64,000 nt of DNA from Phorcus lineatus (Eukaryota > Mollusca > Gastropoda > Trochida > Trochidae): contig OV121090.1 in assembly GCA_921293015.1 (NCBI GenBank), forward strand, positions 620,001 through 684,000, in the 5' to 3' direction. Of the stretch, positions 25,467-40,095 are shown in pieces. The notes under the pieces are model-generated. The model saw nothing but the letters and a program-made list of their open reading frames with translations, did not search any database and had not been told where the DNA came from. The translations under genes were made by a program, and so were the position numbers. Each line of letters begins with the position of its first letter. Within the stretch, counting starts at the first letter, position 1.

Positions 25467-28400
25467 AGGTATTGAGTGATTAATGGCTACAATCACTGTG
25501 ATTTTCTTGTACTTCTCCCCGTCATTATACATGTTCCCCGCCCGGCCCTGTCATCATGTTCCGGCTAACCTGACATTATGTCACCGGTCGCAAGTGAGTC
25601 GACTTTGGGTCGTGACCGTCTGCATCGTAGAACATGGCTCAGACCAGCCTCATCTCTCAATCAGTCCAAGATTGGTATCAAGATGGTTAAACTTGTGTTT
25701 TATAATCACATTTTGACAATAGGACAGTCAGAGAGTTCACATAATGACAATTCTTAATGAAATCAATTATATTGTAAAACTGAAGCACGTAATCAGGCCA
25801 GTGTTCCTAATTGCTGAGATCAAATCTGAAGGCAACACAGGGAGGGGGCAGACATTCAAAACATTACCCGCCTTTAGAATAAGAAAACACATAAGAAACT
25901 CAACCCTTTAGTTTAGACATAATACCTCCACACAATGAAGCATTTCTTCTGTTAGTTTTCTAAACCAAGGCAAAGTGTAGCGAGCACAGCTCAGAGGGGA
26001 ACCATTTTAGAAATAACAAAAATATGAAATTGGTTGGGACACTTGCAGAAGACCTGAGGGTACAGAACTCTATAGATCCAGGTGGGCTCTGCTGACGGTG
26101 CTCAAGAAGTCAGTAATTGCTTCAGTCTCCTGGGAGAGGGTAGTGCCAGCTTATACCGGGTATTGCTGGGTATATGGGGTCGCGCAGCACCTGTAAAACT
26201 CTGTGTTGGTCCCACAACTCGATGTGAACCACGGACTCCCCATCACGCAAACCCTCCCCTCAGTTCAGCTGTACAATACAGGGCTAGGTGGTAAATAACT
26301 GTTATACACAACTCCTTGCTGAGACGGAGAATAACGACAATTAATCTTTGAAAGACTCCTTGAAGCTGGGTGTATTCTGTGGTGGGGAACAGGTTTGAAC
26401 TAAAAGCATCACTCACAAGACGGGACCTCTTTATTAGGGGGTCAGATTGTAACTTGGGATCACTGTGAGACAATGGGAGTTGTAATCACTACTTCAATCA
26501 TGTTTCCGAAAGGAAATGTTACACATTGTAGCCATTCAGTCACAGCATGGGAACTTATTTCTCACTCTCAGTAGAGACAGTGCTGGAGATGTAGGAATTG
26601 ACATATGCCAGTTTTCCATGAGGGCTGACACTGGCTCAAACTACTTGTAATGGTGACACGCCCTGAAGCAACTGGGTTTCTATGACATTTAGGAAAATAT
26701 AAAATGTGGACAAAAGCCACGAAATGAATTAGTTTTGTCCATAATACATCCAATTACTGAAGTTTAGACTGAGGGTATATTTCTATTCATGCTCTCTTAG
26801 CAGCCACAATAATGCACTCAAGTGTTAATCCGCTGCCCTCGTAATGACCCGCCTATGTAATATCATCTCATACTGACCCTTCAACAAGGATTTAACCCTC
26901 ATGTCGCCTTAATACCACAGTGATAAGTTTGTGGCCGGATGAAGAGGTGTTTGTGATTGGTGTAGGAAAGGATTAGCAGATTCTCATTGTTTTTATTAGA
27001 TAAATTTTTTATGATGATAGGGGCTGAATTTGTAGTGGACGGGATGAAAAAAAATCTGATATAATGTTATTGGTGTACTTAAAGGACTATAGAAATGTTG
27101 GGTTTAGTGTTTCATAGTTCCTTCATAGTGGGAGACTTTAGCCATTTATCACCCTTCTCTTTGTATTGGGGCTTATTTAAGAGGTCACTGGTCTGCGGCC
27201 ACTACTGGTTGGATCCCTCGGTGATAAGATGTGATGTGTGAGATGAAATGTTGGACTGTCTTTTGTGATTAGCTGACATTTTGATTACACAGAGCCCACA
27301 GTGAGGCTGCTGATGTGTTAATATCGGGCAGCCGCAACCAGCGGGCAGATGGTCTAACCAACCCGCGATGACCAGCGCCCTCTTTTCCTCATCTTCATAA
27401 TTTCATGGCCCCCAATTTTTGTTATCAATCACACTTTGACCAAGGTTGTGTAAATCAGGACTATCGGTCGAGGAAGTGTCATCGCTTGGTAGAGTAGAAT
27501 GGGGTCACATGACTCGTTTCACACTTGAGTGACCTGATTGTGTCCTCACATTGTGTCCTCATGTCCTCAGCTGATTCCTGAGCTTGTCCCTCGATCTAGA
27601 CTCTCTCTCAGTCTCAATTATGATAGCTTTTAGGCTTAAATCAAAAGTAAGACAGAGTTATATTTGTGTTGAAAGGAAGTATGATGTGACATTCTCATTT
27701 GTGCATCTATCTATGTGAAACCCCATTTGAGATCAGGTGTTGTAAGGTGTGAGTTGAAGGGTTTTGGCTAACCTCTTATAAACTCTTTTGAAAATCCCAA
27801 AAGGACCACTTTTTACCAAGAATCTCTTGCACGATCAAAAGAGGCATATAAAATGACCTGTCCCTTTCATGATGTAAACAAAGAGGTCAGTAGACTTGAA
27901 TTTTAGATGGAGGGTTTTGAGAAGGATTTGGTTTTTTTACAGGGGGGAGGGGGGTCATCTAGTAACCTATGTCCACTTATATTCTGTCAAATGTTGAGAG
28001 TCAAGATGATCTAAGTCTATTGATACAAGAATCACAGAAGTTCTGCAGAGACAGGAAGGGGCTCTTTATTGCCATGCAAACATTTTTTTTTCCAACAATG
28101 TAATGTTTATTTTTGGAGATATTTTTGTGTACTGGTATGGACAGTTGGTTTCTTAACATAAAACTTCCTTATCTTCTGTCGCAGTTGAGAATTCTACTAG
28201 TGTTATTTGTTTATTAAACCCATTCAAGATGCAAGGGGCATTCTATTGAGATGGTCAGTCTGTTGCTTAATGTTACACTGCTAGGTCCATAGAGTGTATT
28301 TATCGTGTGTGTTATTGTTGAGGGTCAAGACAACTCTATTGATACCACCGTCCTAAGCAGATGTGGGTGGTCACTTGGGTGACCGTGGTCTGGTCGCTAC

Positions 28401-29004
28401 CCCGAGATCTTGTGAGGTATGCGGGTCCAAGGAAGGGAGCAATATGCTGGTAGTCAGTTTATAGGGTCGTTAGAGGTTGATTGGTGTGATTGTGTTCACT
28501 GTAGAGTTTGAATACCCTGGTGAGGAGAGTTTAACAGTGTTGTTAGATGAACTGATAATGGCAGGTGGGTAGGTCTGGGTTAATGACCTTTATATTGGTG
28601 TGGAAGGGGGTGGGTTATTAGCTTCATATTGGGGTGGGGGAAACAAGGGGGCACATCAATAGTCTAGTGTAATTTAGCATTAATCTTAGCCTATTAAGCA
28701 GATATTACTTTTAACTTGGCTACTAGTTAGACTTGGTTCATCAAAGAGTTTATTATTGTACGGGCTTGCATTTTAGTAATGGTCAGCTTTAAGCTATGCT
28801 GGTGGGTTAGATCGGATCTGTATCAGATTTAGGTTGTACAACATATGTCATGTTTATTGCGAGGTTGCTACACATCAATTAAAAAATGTCAGTTATAGAT
28901 TTTATAAATGTTATACTCAACTATCTTTATTCAGGAAATGAATTTTTTTAGCTGTGCTGGGCTGTTTAAGGTTAATTACTCATTTAGAGTGGGAAAAAAG
29001 TCAG

Positions 29005-29680
29005 TGTAAAATCTACCTTTGGGTAACATTATGGGTCAATGTTGGATATAAAATCTACTTTTGGGTAACATTACGGGTCAATGTTGGATATATAATCTAC
29101 CTTTGGGTAACATTACGGGTCAATGTTGGATATAAAATCTACTTTTGGGTAACATTACGGGTCAATGTTGGATATACAATCTACCTTTGGGTAACATTAC
29201 GGTCCAATGTTGGATATAAGATCTACGTATGGGTAACATTACGGGTCAATGTTGGATATAAATTCTACCATGTAACATTACGGGTCAATGTTGGATATAA
29301 AATCTACCTATGGGTAACATTATGGGTCAATGTTGGATATATAATCTACCTTTGGGTAACATTGTGGGTCAATGTTGTATATAAATCTACTTTTGGGTAA
29401 CATTACGGTTCAGTGTTGGATATAAAATCTACCTATGGGTAACATTATGGGTCATTGTTGGATATAAATTCTACCTATGGGTAACATTACGGGTCAATGT
29501 TGGATATACATTCTACCTATGGGTAACATTACGGGTCAATGTTGGATATAAAATCTAGCTATAGATATCCTTACAGGAAAATGTTGGATATCAAATCTAC
29601 CTTTGGGTAACATTACGGGTCAATGTTGGATATAAAATCTACGTATGGGTAACATAACAGGTAAGTGTTGGATATGGTAT
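29005..29680. repeat. 42-bp minisatellite, about 16 copies
   Basis: Units contain TTTGGGTAACATTACGGGTC and AATGTTGGATATAAAATCTAC. Because 42 is a multiple of three, one frame stays open for 148 codons with a 14-residue period; that frame is a by-product. A few units have 1-4 bp deletions that break it, as expected for non-coding DNA. Confidence 0.93.
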
Positions 29681-32600
29681 TATCATAAATCATTTGTAAA
29701 TGTGTGGATATTCTATTCAAACATATGGTTTCATTATATAATGTTGTAAAATTTTAAAAAATACAGGTTTTGTTCCATGTCATTTCACCCAAAACAAGAT
29801 GACTGATAGATAGACTAAAGATGGATGCCGATAGGTCAGGCTCTTTAATGTTACAAGGGGTGATCCTTCATTCAACAATTCAATAGGGTCAGCTATTCAG
29901 AGATTTATGGAGGGGTCAGTATCACTTCAAAAGATCTACAGTATAAGGTTTAAGGGGAGAGAGGGGCTGAGACCAATCTCTAACCGCATCCCTCCCACCA
30001 GTGTGTCTTCCTCTTCACTGGTGGTTCGGGGAATCAAAGCGGGGCTTGTGGTTTCAAACCGCAAACTTTTGTTCTCAATGTCGGGTAGGACCTATACAGA
30101 TGAAGCGAAGAAAGGGGGATTTTATTCGTGAACAAGTGTGCATAATTTATTTGGAGAAGCATTGCCAGGGCCGTGACTCACTGTGCGAGATCACCCATCA
30201 CTGCCGCCCCGGACTCCTCATACAATACCCTGCGCATGGTTCACATACGAATGCATTTTCAGACGCAAGGCCATCCTTTCTCAGTGTTCGTTCTGCACAG
30301 GCTTCCATTCAGATTCAATTAGGCTGCAGTGTAAATTGATTAAATCACTCGGCAGAGGGGCACGGCTTGTTACAGTGATGTAACTGAGAGGGAGCGAGCA
30401 ACCCTGAATGCCCACATAGCAGAAGTGAGCAGCCCTCGTACAAAGGGTTTGGATGTGTTAACTTAGAGCTTGTCTATTGCCACACATTAGTTGTTGAAGC
30501 TGACCATACCTTTTGGATGTGTCCTCATTTTGTGGTCTTGTATTTTTTAACCGAAAGGATGTGTGATCTGTTGTTTTGTTTCATCAACCTAGCTAGGCTG
30601 ATATTTGTGCACATACTAAATTTGATAATTATCCTTTAAACCTTGGACTATATCTTACTGATGTTAACGTTTGTTAATGGTGTTCTTTTTATGAACTAGG
30701 ACTTGTTGTTTATGAAAAATACCATTTTAAAGCTTATCTGTTCAGTATAGTGTTCAGTCATGATAAGTGATGAAAAAGAGACAATCTACGACAGCTAGCA
30801 CGCTCCAATGTTTCAAAACATTTTTTTGAAAAGTATTTACAGCAAACATTCATGGCAGACAAAGATGGATTGATAGTGTGTAGTAGACATATTATTACTA
30901 TAGTTATGATAAGTTACTGATGTGACTTACAATTTTGAGTTCTTAACATTGAAAATGATTAAATGTGGTAAATTTGGTATTATGGGTTGAAATGCAAGTT
31001 CAGTGGAGTGATAGGGTACTCTGACTCTTATTAAGATCACATACATTTTTTAAGAAACGTAACTTGTCAGAAACTGCATGTATAAAAACTGACAATTTTA
31101 TTGAGGCCTTAAAAAGCCAAATCTTTTCAATTGACAATTATTTACAAAACCACTCTAGGCTCCCTAGCACATCAAACACCATTTGTCTGAAGAAGTTAAT
31201 GTGTTTATAACACATCCATCAGAGGGGTAGAGTAGGAAGGGTACGCCACACCCTGGGTAGCGACCGGGCGTCCTCGGGTGGATTGGAGGCGAGAAGCTGG
31301 CTGGAATGCAGGCTCGTTGAGTCTGCCTCGGGAGATAATGCCCCAACAATGGCTACTAGATGGATAAGGGTATGATCGCTCCCGTGATTGCCGTTTGACA
31401 AATAGGACATGTCAAGCAATGGACCCTGGCAGCCTCAGCTAGTCTAGTAGCCACGCTGAACGAATCTCTCAAGCTGTCGGCTTCCTCTTTCTGACGACTT
31501 TCTCTTTTTGTCCAGCGATCATGATTCGGGGGTCGTATTCAAGGGATAATTCATGCAATACTGATTCGGAAATAATGTATTTAAAGCATGTCGGCTACAA
31601 GCTCTTGGTGGGGGTTTGTCCTTTGTGACTTGACGGCAAAGTAGCCAGCTTGCCCTCAGCGGATTATGATGTTGAAATATAATACGGTAAATAATTTTGA
31701 TCCTGATAGTTAATGCATTATATATCTTAGTGAGTCGAAAAAAGGTGGGTATTATTAACAGCAGCGAGGGGTAATAAACCAACCAGCATGATATCTAACG
31801 TGAGGTTTACATTGTATGTTTTCATGAAGACATTTAGCATTTGTCACCGAGATTGCCACTCTTTGACAAATTTGGCAACATGGATGTCAGATGAGCAAGA
31901 GAGTTCTCGTGACATATTGGATAGGAAATGACTCGATGATAATAATAGGGGCTATTCTGGGAAGTTTTTCTGCCTAGTTGGAGCCAGTCGACATCAGCTC
32001 AGCAGGAAATCTGAAATTTTCAATTAATTATTTCAGAATTAGCACGTAGTGGTCATTAATGTCAATTCAAAGAAAACAAACGAAATAAACTCGTCCGGTT
32101 GTTTTTAATGCATCCCAGAAGTGTCCTGTCATAAAAAGTGATCCTTTCTTTGAGAGTGAAATAAATCCTTGCTGTTCAGCGGGCACAGTTGCAAGTGAAG
32201 TCATCCGTAACATGCTGATCATCAAAGATGGTATATCCAACCGTACACCCGACATTAATAGGTCATTACTTTTTTCCCGAAGGATTATTTTCACAATATC
32301 CTGGCCCTAACAATTTTTTATTTTCATTTTGTGAGTGTAGCTCATTTGGTGTGAAAGAGCCTGTAGAGGGTATTGTATGGAGAGCTGAGTACATTGTCGT
32401 ATCTTGTTTCCTGTAACAGACTGCGACTGGGTGAGTGTTCGTCCGGATGTCCATGAACCATTACGTGAGAGACATTACATTAATCCCGCCTCTACTACTT
32501 CACATCAGTCTTACGATGTTTGCCAACTCACAAAAAAATACTCATTATTGTGCCCTCCAAGAAAGAAATAAGATTCATATTTTCTATTCATTCTTGATTT

Positions 32601-33536
32601 TTATTTCTTTTTTGTTGTTTCGTGTACAATACACTCTGAGAGTTGCTTGAGAGGAGCTTTCACGTTTTATTTTATTTTGACAGTAGCCAGAAGCATTGTG
32701 GGTAGCTAGAAGCATTGTGGGTAGCCAAATACCCTCAGGACCAAGGATTGTGTTAGTCTGGGCTATTATCAAACGTGGAATGACCCATAATTATAATCCA
32801 ACCAATGAGTTCACAGCTTCAGCATGATACTCAATATCTTCATGGTCCGAATTTATTTAGGAATGAGATTAAATGCCATAATAAGAACAAGTTAATGTCC
32901 TGTATGTTTTTGGGGAAGATTAGGCACCAAGCTCGTAACAAATGAGTTTTTGAGTCGGGTGTATGAAGGGGCGTTTAGGTCATGAGGGGTCGCTCGCCAG
33001 ACCCACAATGCACCTGCCGAGTCCCTCTATGAAAGCCTAGATCCCTTGGGAGGAGGGTCGTGGGTCGCCCCCGACTACCACAGTTTGCCGACACCCTGTA
33101 ATTAGGTGTAGAATTACCTCCCCTGCCGGCCCCCCAGACCCAACAGATTAGATTATTGTTTGCAGGGTACCCTCAATCTCTGTGCCTCCACCCTCTCACC
33201 CTCCAAGCTCTCGACCTCTTCACCATACATCACATCATTGGGATTTCTATATTGTCGTAGTCATCTTATCACTATAATATGAAAAAAGTTATATAGTTTT
33301 TAATAAGCTACTGAGCTACTTCATAAGATTAATAACTTATAATTTGGCTGCTTCTGAGTCAAGTATCTGATCGTAATATCAATTATATAATTTGTGAGAA
33401 TATTTTGGATTTTTTTTGGTAAGCGCAACAGACTCAGAACTGAACAATATAAACACGAATAATTGTATTGTTTTTAATTTCATGGAAGGTTTTGTTGCAA
33501 CATTTTTTTATAGAAGATTTCAGGTCTAATTTCAGT

Positions 33537-33960
33537 GAAACATGCTAAGGTACCTTAACGGAGATCGTTTCCTAGCCCTACCCTGATCAACCCTTTATGT
33601 ACAGATAGACATGCTAAGGTACCTTAGTGGCACTTATTCCCTTTACTCTTACCCTGGCCACCTCTAATGTACAGTTAAACATTCTAACGTACCTTAGCCC
33701 TCAGCTCTACCCCTAGCCACCTTTCTTATACAGTTAATCATTCTAACATACCTTAGCCCTTAGCCCTACCCCAGGCCGACACTTATGTACAGTTAAACAT
33801 TCTAAAGTACCTTAGCCCTTAGCCCTACCCCAGGCCGACACTTATCTACAGTTAAACATTCTAAAGTACCTTAGCCCTTAGCCCTACCCCAGGCCGACAC
33901 TTATGTACAGTTAAACATTCTAAAGTACCTTAGCCCTTAGCCCTACCCCAGGCCAGCCCA
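33537..33960. repeat. 59-bp minisatellite, about 7 copies
   Basis: Repeats of a unit with ACAGTTAAACATTCTAAAGT followed by ACCTTAGCCCTTAGCCCTAC. The last three units are nearly identical and the first ones more diverged, a gradient typical of expansion at one end. Confidence 0.92.
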
Positions 33961-36900
33961 TTGCTCTCCTCTCCCCATCTCCAGCACACCCGAAGCTTTG
34001 ATTAATGTCCTAGAGCAGACACGACTTATTATGGGGTCGGTTACCTGTGCATAGATTTGATTAACGTTCTTTGCCCTTAAACAGGTGACAGAGGCTTGTG
34101 TTACATTTCTGGGACTTTTTTACTCTCACTTAATTAAGTAAGAATTTTTTTATTACGTTTAGATTTCTTGAGTCTCCTGATTGGCTGCAGTAAAAGTTTG
34201 AAGATATTTGTTCAAGATTTCTTTCATAATTACAATTTGTTCAGAGATTTCTGTTGATAAAACAGAGATTTGAGTAAGATTGATTTTGTGATAAATGTAA
34301 TAATTGGATGGCTCAGATAATGGTATAAATTTGATAGTTACATTTGGGTGTGGCTAATGTAAAAGACTCGTAATACCTGATCAGCTCAATGCAGTTATGA
34401 AAAATTTTCAATAAAACGTAAATCTCAACTTTCATGTCCTACATTCACTTTCACATTTTTTTCAAACATTACATCAGTATACAACATTTAGCTCTATTAA
34501 AGTATTTATAAAAAATTCCAAATAATTCCTTTTCAAATTTGAAAGATATATGTTTTTGTTAAATCTAGATGACAGATGAGCTTCAAGCTGCAGTTGTATA
34601 TGAACAAATCTGAACAGGCTCTTCAACAAAAAAGGATCATGAATGTTAGAACCATTTGCAATATTTCCAATTTTACAATGTATTCATGAAGGAAGTACCC
34701 TGTTCGGAGCTTGGGCTCTGTTTCACCGAACCCCTGAGCATGACAATGATGACAGCCTGATGGACACTTGACAAACGTATTGTAGATGTTTGATAAGCTC
34801 CTCTGCAGCTCTTATCATACATGTTTACCATCTCCTTATTCCTACTCTAATATCTGCCCATTCACTGCAAGGAGCTTGTGCTCAGATTTGAAGATATGCT
34901 TCACTCCTTTCTTTTGCCTGACTTTCACCATACACGTGTGCTTGGGGATGTATGATATGAGTTTCAATTCAGTCGCTCAGTGACACTCGATATAATCCTG
35001 CGTGAAACACGAACTGCTCACGCCTTGTACCCTGACAACCCTACTTGACTACCTGTGAAGTCGGGTGTTGAGTTCACCTTTTTTGTTATCTTTACTACAC
35101 GGCCAATCATCTTAATTCTACTGTATAATACACAAGCGAACGGTTTGTTTGTTGTCTACAATGCTCATCCATGGCATGACAGATTACATAACACTTGGAT
35201 TTGTCATCTTATGCTCAGGATGGAATTAATTTGATTGATTCGTTAGGGTTTGTTTGTTTTTACAAATTGATATGATTGTAATTTTGTTAAAAAAAAGAGT
35301 CTCCTAGAGATTTTTTGTTAGAAATTTAAGAGCTGGAAATTCACTAATTATGTGACAGATTTGTAAATTATTCCACTCTCTGGTCCGTCTGTGCAGTGTT
35401 TGCAAAGTAAAGCATACAATCGGGTGACCAATTGTGAGGAATCCAATAAATCAAGTTGTGTATCATTTGTCATAACATAGTTGTCACATTTCATCAATCA
35501 TATTTTATCAGTTGATTTAGAAGTCTTGTTCAAAAAGACCAAGTCACTTACAAGTGTCCATTAATCACCCGGCCAAACAAATGACCCGTGAATCTTGAGA
35601 GTTAGCTCCCTTTGTGGCGAGCCAAAGGCTATCGACCCATTGTTTGTGATAAGTCCAAGGCTTGTCCGAGACTAATCGCATGATCAGTGTTTTGTTAAGA
35701 CTTTTTGCCTCCAGGGGGAGACACTGACCAACAATGTTAAACATTGAGTCGGAACAATACGGCTCTCGAGAGATGAACCAGCTTTTCGGCTGAGTAAAAA
35801 AGCTGTGTGTGTTATCTTGAGTGTAAAAGAAGGGGCGTGGAGAATATTAAACTTCTGGGAACAAACTCTGTAAGAGGTCTTCGTTAACAGATGATCGTTA
35901 TCTCTCTGTCCTGTCTAATTAGTGTAATGGGTTTCTGATTGGGCGATTGTATGTAAGCAATGCATCATGGGATAGTCACACTTAGGTCGCTCATCCATGA
36001 CACAATCTGCTTGCCACCTCGAGATATTGGACGTGACAGGAGGACAATATGTCCATCGTCTTGAATCAGAGCACCTATGGAACAAAGACAAGAAAATCTG
36101 AGGATGTTTAAATAATTTGGCAATTTAAACATTAACATGCTCAGTCACATAGAGATTCAAGTCCACTTACTGAGAGTGAGGAGGATTTACATGGCCTCAC
36201 CTCATCTTCAATGTATGCTGGCTTGTCAACACTTCCTATTTTACGTTACAATAGATCTTCTTCATTAATCAAGGATTTCAATAGATTCAGTGACTCTCTG
36301 ACAAGATCTTTGAATGTTACCCATTCCATATCTTCTGTATCTTGTCTTGAAAAAATACACCCTCACTTCAAGATTTCAGTGAACTGTGGACTTGTCATCC
36401 TGTTCGTCACCTTCTGTAAATAGGTTGTACCGTGGATGGTTTTTGTGTCAAGGATTTCAGAGTCTCAGTGATATAATGATTCTTGCTTGACAACTTTTAT
36501 AACTTATCAACATCGATGCTCATTTAATCAGATTTAAACTTGGAGTTTGATGGGGCTGTATCAAGGTGTGATGCTTTCTCCGCTACTTTTATATAAGTCT
36601 ACACTGGGTGTACTCTCACGCTCAGGAAACTCATTCAGATGATGAACTCAAATTGAATACATGACCTTTTTGTACTAATGCCACTTGTGCTATCACAGCT
36701 TGCATTAATGATTTTTGGCCATAACTAATTTGGCACTCCGGGCCCCTCAAAACGTCCCTTTATGTTTTGCCAGGTAGGTCAGACCGAGAGTGTTTTATTG
36801 TGCCTCTTGAGTGAACCCATTGCGCCGCTAATCATCCTGATCTGCCTAATTACACTGCACAATCTTTTCCTCCAATATGTTGCTCTAAAATCAAATTTTT

Positions 36901-38604
36901 TAAATCTAATTAAAATTGCCAATATAGATCGTTGATGAAGATAAATTAAGGCATCAGGTTGATCACAATCAGTCTTTATAATGCTTATCTAGTGTTGTTA
37001 TTTGTACCTGTTGACGTTCAATTATGATGGAGCTTTCAATGCTGTTATCAAATGTACATCTGCGGGCAACGTTCAATTAGAATTTAAGATTTTATTGTAG
37101 TTGTCAAATGAACGTGTTGACATTCAATAAGAGTTTGAGATATTATTGTCGTACAACATTAGTGTAAGAGTTGATTTCTCCGATATGAATCGGATATTTG
37201 TGTAGGCAGTTACAGTGTTGAAGCTTTCCACATTATATCGGCCCTCGTGCCCCTATTTCCTGTCTTTAGATGCGGAATCACCCAAGCACGTCCGGAGGCG
37301 GCCATTAAAAGGTGATCGTACTATGGGAGCATAGTGATCAAAGATGTTTGTCACTTTGTGAGTTACCGTACATTCCGAGTCTTGAACTCAAAGGCGAGAT
37401 TAGTGCTAATAGTTGTTGAATTACGCAAATTGCTGAAATATTTTCTGCTCCAAAAGAGTGAGCTATTTGTAATGATTGATATTAGGACGTAATTTTTTAA
37501 TCTCTTATTAAAGTCTTTAAAATATTGAAAAAAGTAAAACTAGATTGACAAAAAAAAATAATTAGAAAATAAGAAATGTAGAAAGACACAAAAATTACTA
37601 ATGTATAGATGCTAAATATGAGATGAAAGAAATAACTTTTAGTATTTTATTTTGAGCAATAATGTCTGTACTTTGTAAAATATCAATTTCAGGAAAGATG
37701 AGAATGAAATGTTGTTTTGATAGACTACTTTGATGAGGTCTTGATGTTTAATTTAATGAATAACATGAAATTTATGAAAAACTCCATTATTTTTAGAATA
37801 AATTTAATAGATTAAAGTATTTCATTTGTAAATAATGAATATTAATTCTGATGTTAACAACTATTCTACTACCATATATAACTTAACATCTCAAATCAAT
37901 GAAAACTTTAATATATTTAAAACCATTTTCTTTAAAACTTTTAGTATCATTTTTCAAACTTAGTCATTATTAAACTAGTTACTGTAGTCAGGTTCCAGTT
38001 TTACGATCGGACTACGAGACAATATTACACTCATTACTTGTTTAATTACGCTAAATTCCCCGTAAGTCATGTGTCCCACTTGTAGTCGAGGCAGAAATGT
38101 TTCTTTTACAATCTGCACGTAATACTCCAAGATCAGCCCCGTTATTAACCAGGCCCCTTGAAAAGATTTGATACGTAACCTCTCTTTCATCTCGACCCTC
38201 TACCAGCCCCGGACAAAGAGTACATTATGTTTTATGAAGTGTATTTAGGGTTTCTTACTCCCCTTGCCCCTCTTCTATTGAGAGCGCGGTGTTTGATAAA
38301 ATCAGATATGAAAGAGAGACAGGATTATGGCCCCTTGTTTGAGGAAATACATATCTTGCCAGATGGTGGTTTGGTTTTACAGTCAACTTCATTTGGGGCT
38401 CGTCTGCTTCAGATTGAAAGTCGGGCGTCACCGAAACTTGACCTATCTTAATTAAAGTTAAGATTATTACGCAGGACCTGCTGGACAAAGGATTATGGTA
38501 CTTAACTTTTGTTTATCTGACGTTATTGAGTTCCCTATATTGTGCACTTCTAATTTTTTATAAACAAGATCTAATAGTTCAAGATTTTTATGATTAGTAT
38601 ATAG

Positions 38605-38840
38605 GTGATGTGAGGTGAATTGGGGTTTAACAGCCCTTTCAAGAGTATTTCACTTATATAGCGGCTGCTAGTGTTATGGCAGGGAAAGCCTGCAAGCATC
38701 GGCAGGAACTAGTGAACCATAGGTGGTACTGCGCTGAAATTCAGTGTAGCATTGCACCCAAACCTTACTGCGTGTAGAACAGTTCTCTACTGTAGACAAA
38801 GGTACTTAGCCCCTAGCAGGATTCAAACCATTGGAATTTT
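38605..38840. repeat. Retroposon-like dispersed repeat fragment
   Basis: The block starts near GGGGTTTAACAGCCCTTTCA and ends with CCTAGCAGGATTCAAACC. The reverse complement of that end, GGTTTGAATCC, is one base from the tRNA/pol III B box GGTTCGANTCC. This suggests a tRNA-derived SINE in minus orientation, but I see no clear A box or target-site duplication. Confidence 0.35.
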
Positions 38841-39870
38841 TGTACAGTATTCTATCAATTTGTCAATCTTTTCATGTCTTTTGGAAAATTTCAGAAAGTT
38901 TTCCAACATCTTTCCATCCTACAAATGCTTTCTGATATATGAAATAATTGTGAAGCTCATGGCAAAACAAGCAAGACAGTCTTCTATTGTACCACGACTA
39001 TTTATTTCAATTAATTATTGGCAAATTGCAAGTGTCAAATGTTAAATTAACTGATTAGTGGTAGTGTCAAGTGATCAAAATGTTACCCAGCGGCGATCAC
39101 TTGAACTTCTTCAACATGAATTAGATTCCTAACAAGACTGCAGGACTCGTGGAATTAGCTTTGTTAGACTAACACCTTGAGGAAGGCGAATCCTTATTTA
39201 AACCCAATTAAATCTGGACATATCCTTTGAGGATTGTAAGGTCAGTCTTTACACTAAATTAGCTTCATAAAACTGGGTTTATCTTGACTTAGTAACCTTG
39301 GTGAACTTGGGGTAACTTCCTTGTGTTCGCTTGCTCTCACCTCATTGAAGGGTTCAAATCTAGCATACCTTCAGATCCTGGAGGATTCAACTCTGGATAG
39401 CACATAGGCCACAAGCAGGATTGCAGATAATCTTAGTTCTTAAAATTTTTAAGATTGATATATATAGTTTATATCACAAATTTGGTTCTTCAATATGATC
39501 TGCCTAAAGGTTTGATTTTTTCTTTCTTGAAATTGTCACCACTGAATGCACAAGAATTAGATTTTTTTAAAAAAAGCTACATTGTTAAGATGAAAATTCT
39601 CTTTTTATCATGTTTGAGGAATTATTCAACACCTCTTTGTGTAATTGCTTCCTCTGTGACCCTGATACAACCATCCCTTTAAGGTTTATGGTTGAAGGCA
39701 TTCTTCTAGTTCTTTGCATACCAGGCCTCAAGCAGAAAATCTCTGAAATGTGGTTTGTCGCTTTATGAGAGTTTTTGCTCCAGTGTACCTGTCTGCAATG
39801 CCTCCAGGTTATTACAGGTGGATACAGGTGAATAGAGTCATTAAAGGTGTGTAGTAGATGAGCTATTGGT

Positions 39871-40095
39871 TTAAAGGTGTGTGGTTTTATCATTTAAAAG
39901 GTGTGTGGTTTCCTCTTCAAAAAGGTGTGTGGTTTAAGGTTTGTCAAAATGTGTAAAACATATATCAGTACAGGGTTTTGAATTAGCTTTCTGGTGAGAT
40001 TCTGAGTGGATGTTTAATGTATATTCTTGTTAAGACCTGACCTTGATCTAGTTTGTGCAGAATGAACTATTTAAGCTTTTTATGGTTTGTGGTTT
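39871..40095 (+). promoter_or_regulatory. Cluster of four RUNX-type TGTGGTTT motifs
   Basis: Exact TGTGGTTT lies at 39880-39887, 39904-39911, 39928-39935 and 40088-40095, all in the same orientation. The first three sit in an imperfect tandem repeat of an AAAGGTGTGTGGTTT core. TGTGGT is the core RUNX-binding site, and this is an intron of the RUNX partner gene, 1.3-1.5 kb upstream of its last exon. Autoregulation is an inference; a simple minisatellite would give the same pattern. Confidence 0.35.

Noticed and set aside
26082..26294. 70-codon ORF on the plus strand
   Set aside because: No recognised family, no good splice sites in phase with CBFB, and composition like the surrounding intron.
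28954..29400. 148-codon repeat ORF on the plus strand
   Set aside because: It is the 42-bp minisatellite read in one frame; later units have small indels that destroy it.
29907..30383. Overlapping ORFs near 30 kb
   Set aside because: Three frames are open at once in a locally GC-richer stretch; none shows a familiar motif. It may be conserved non-coding DNA instead.
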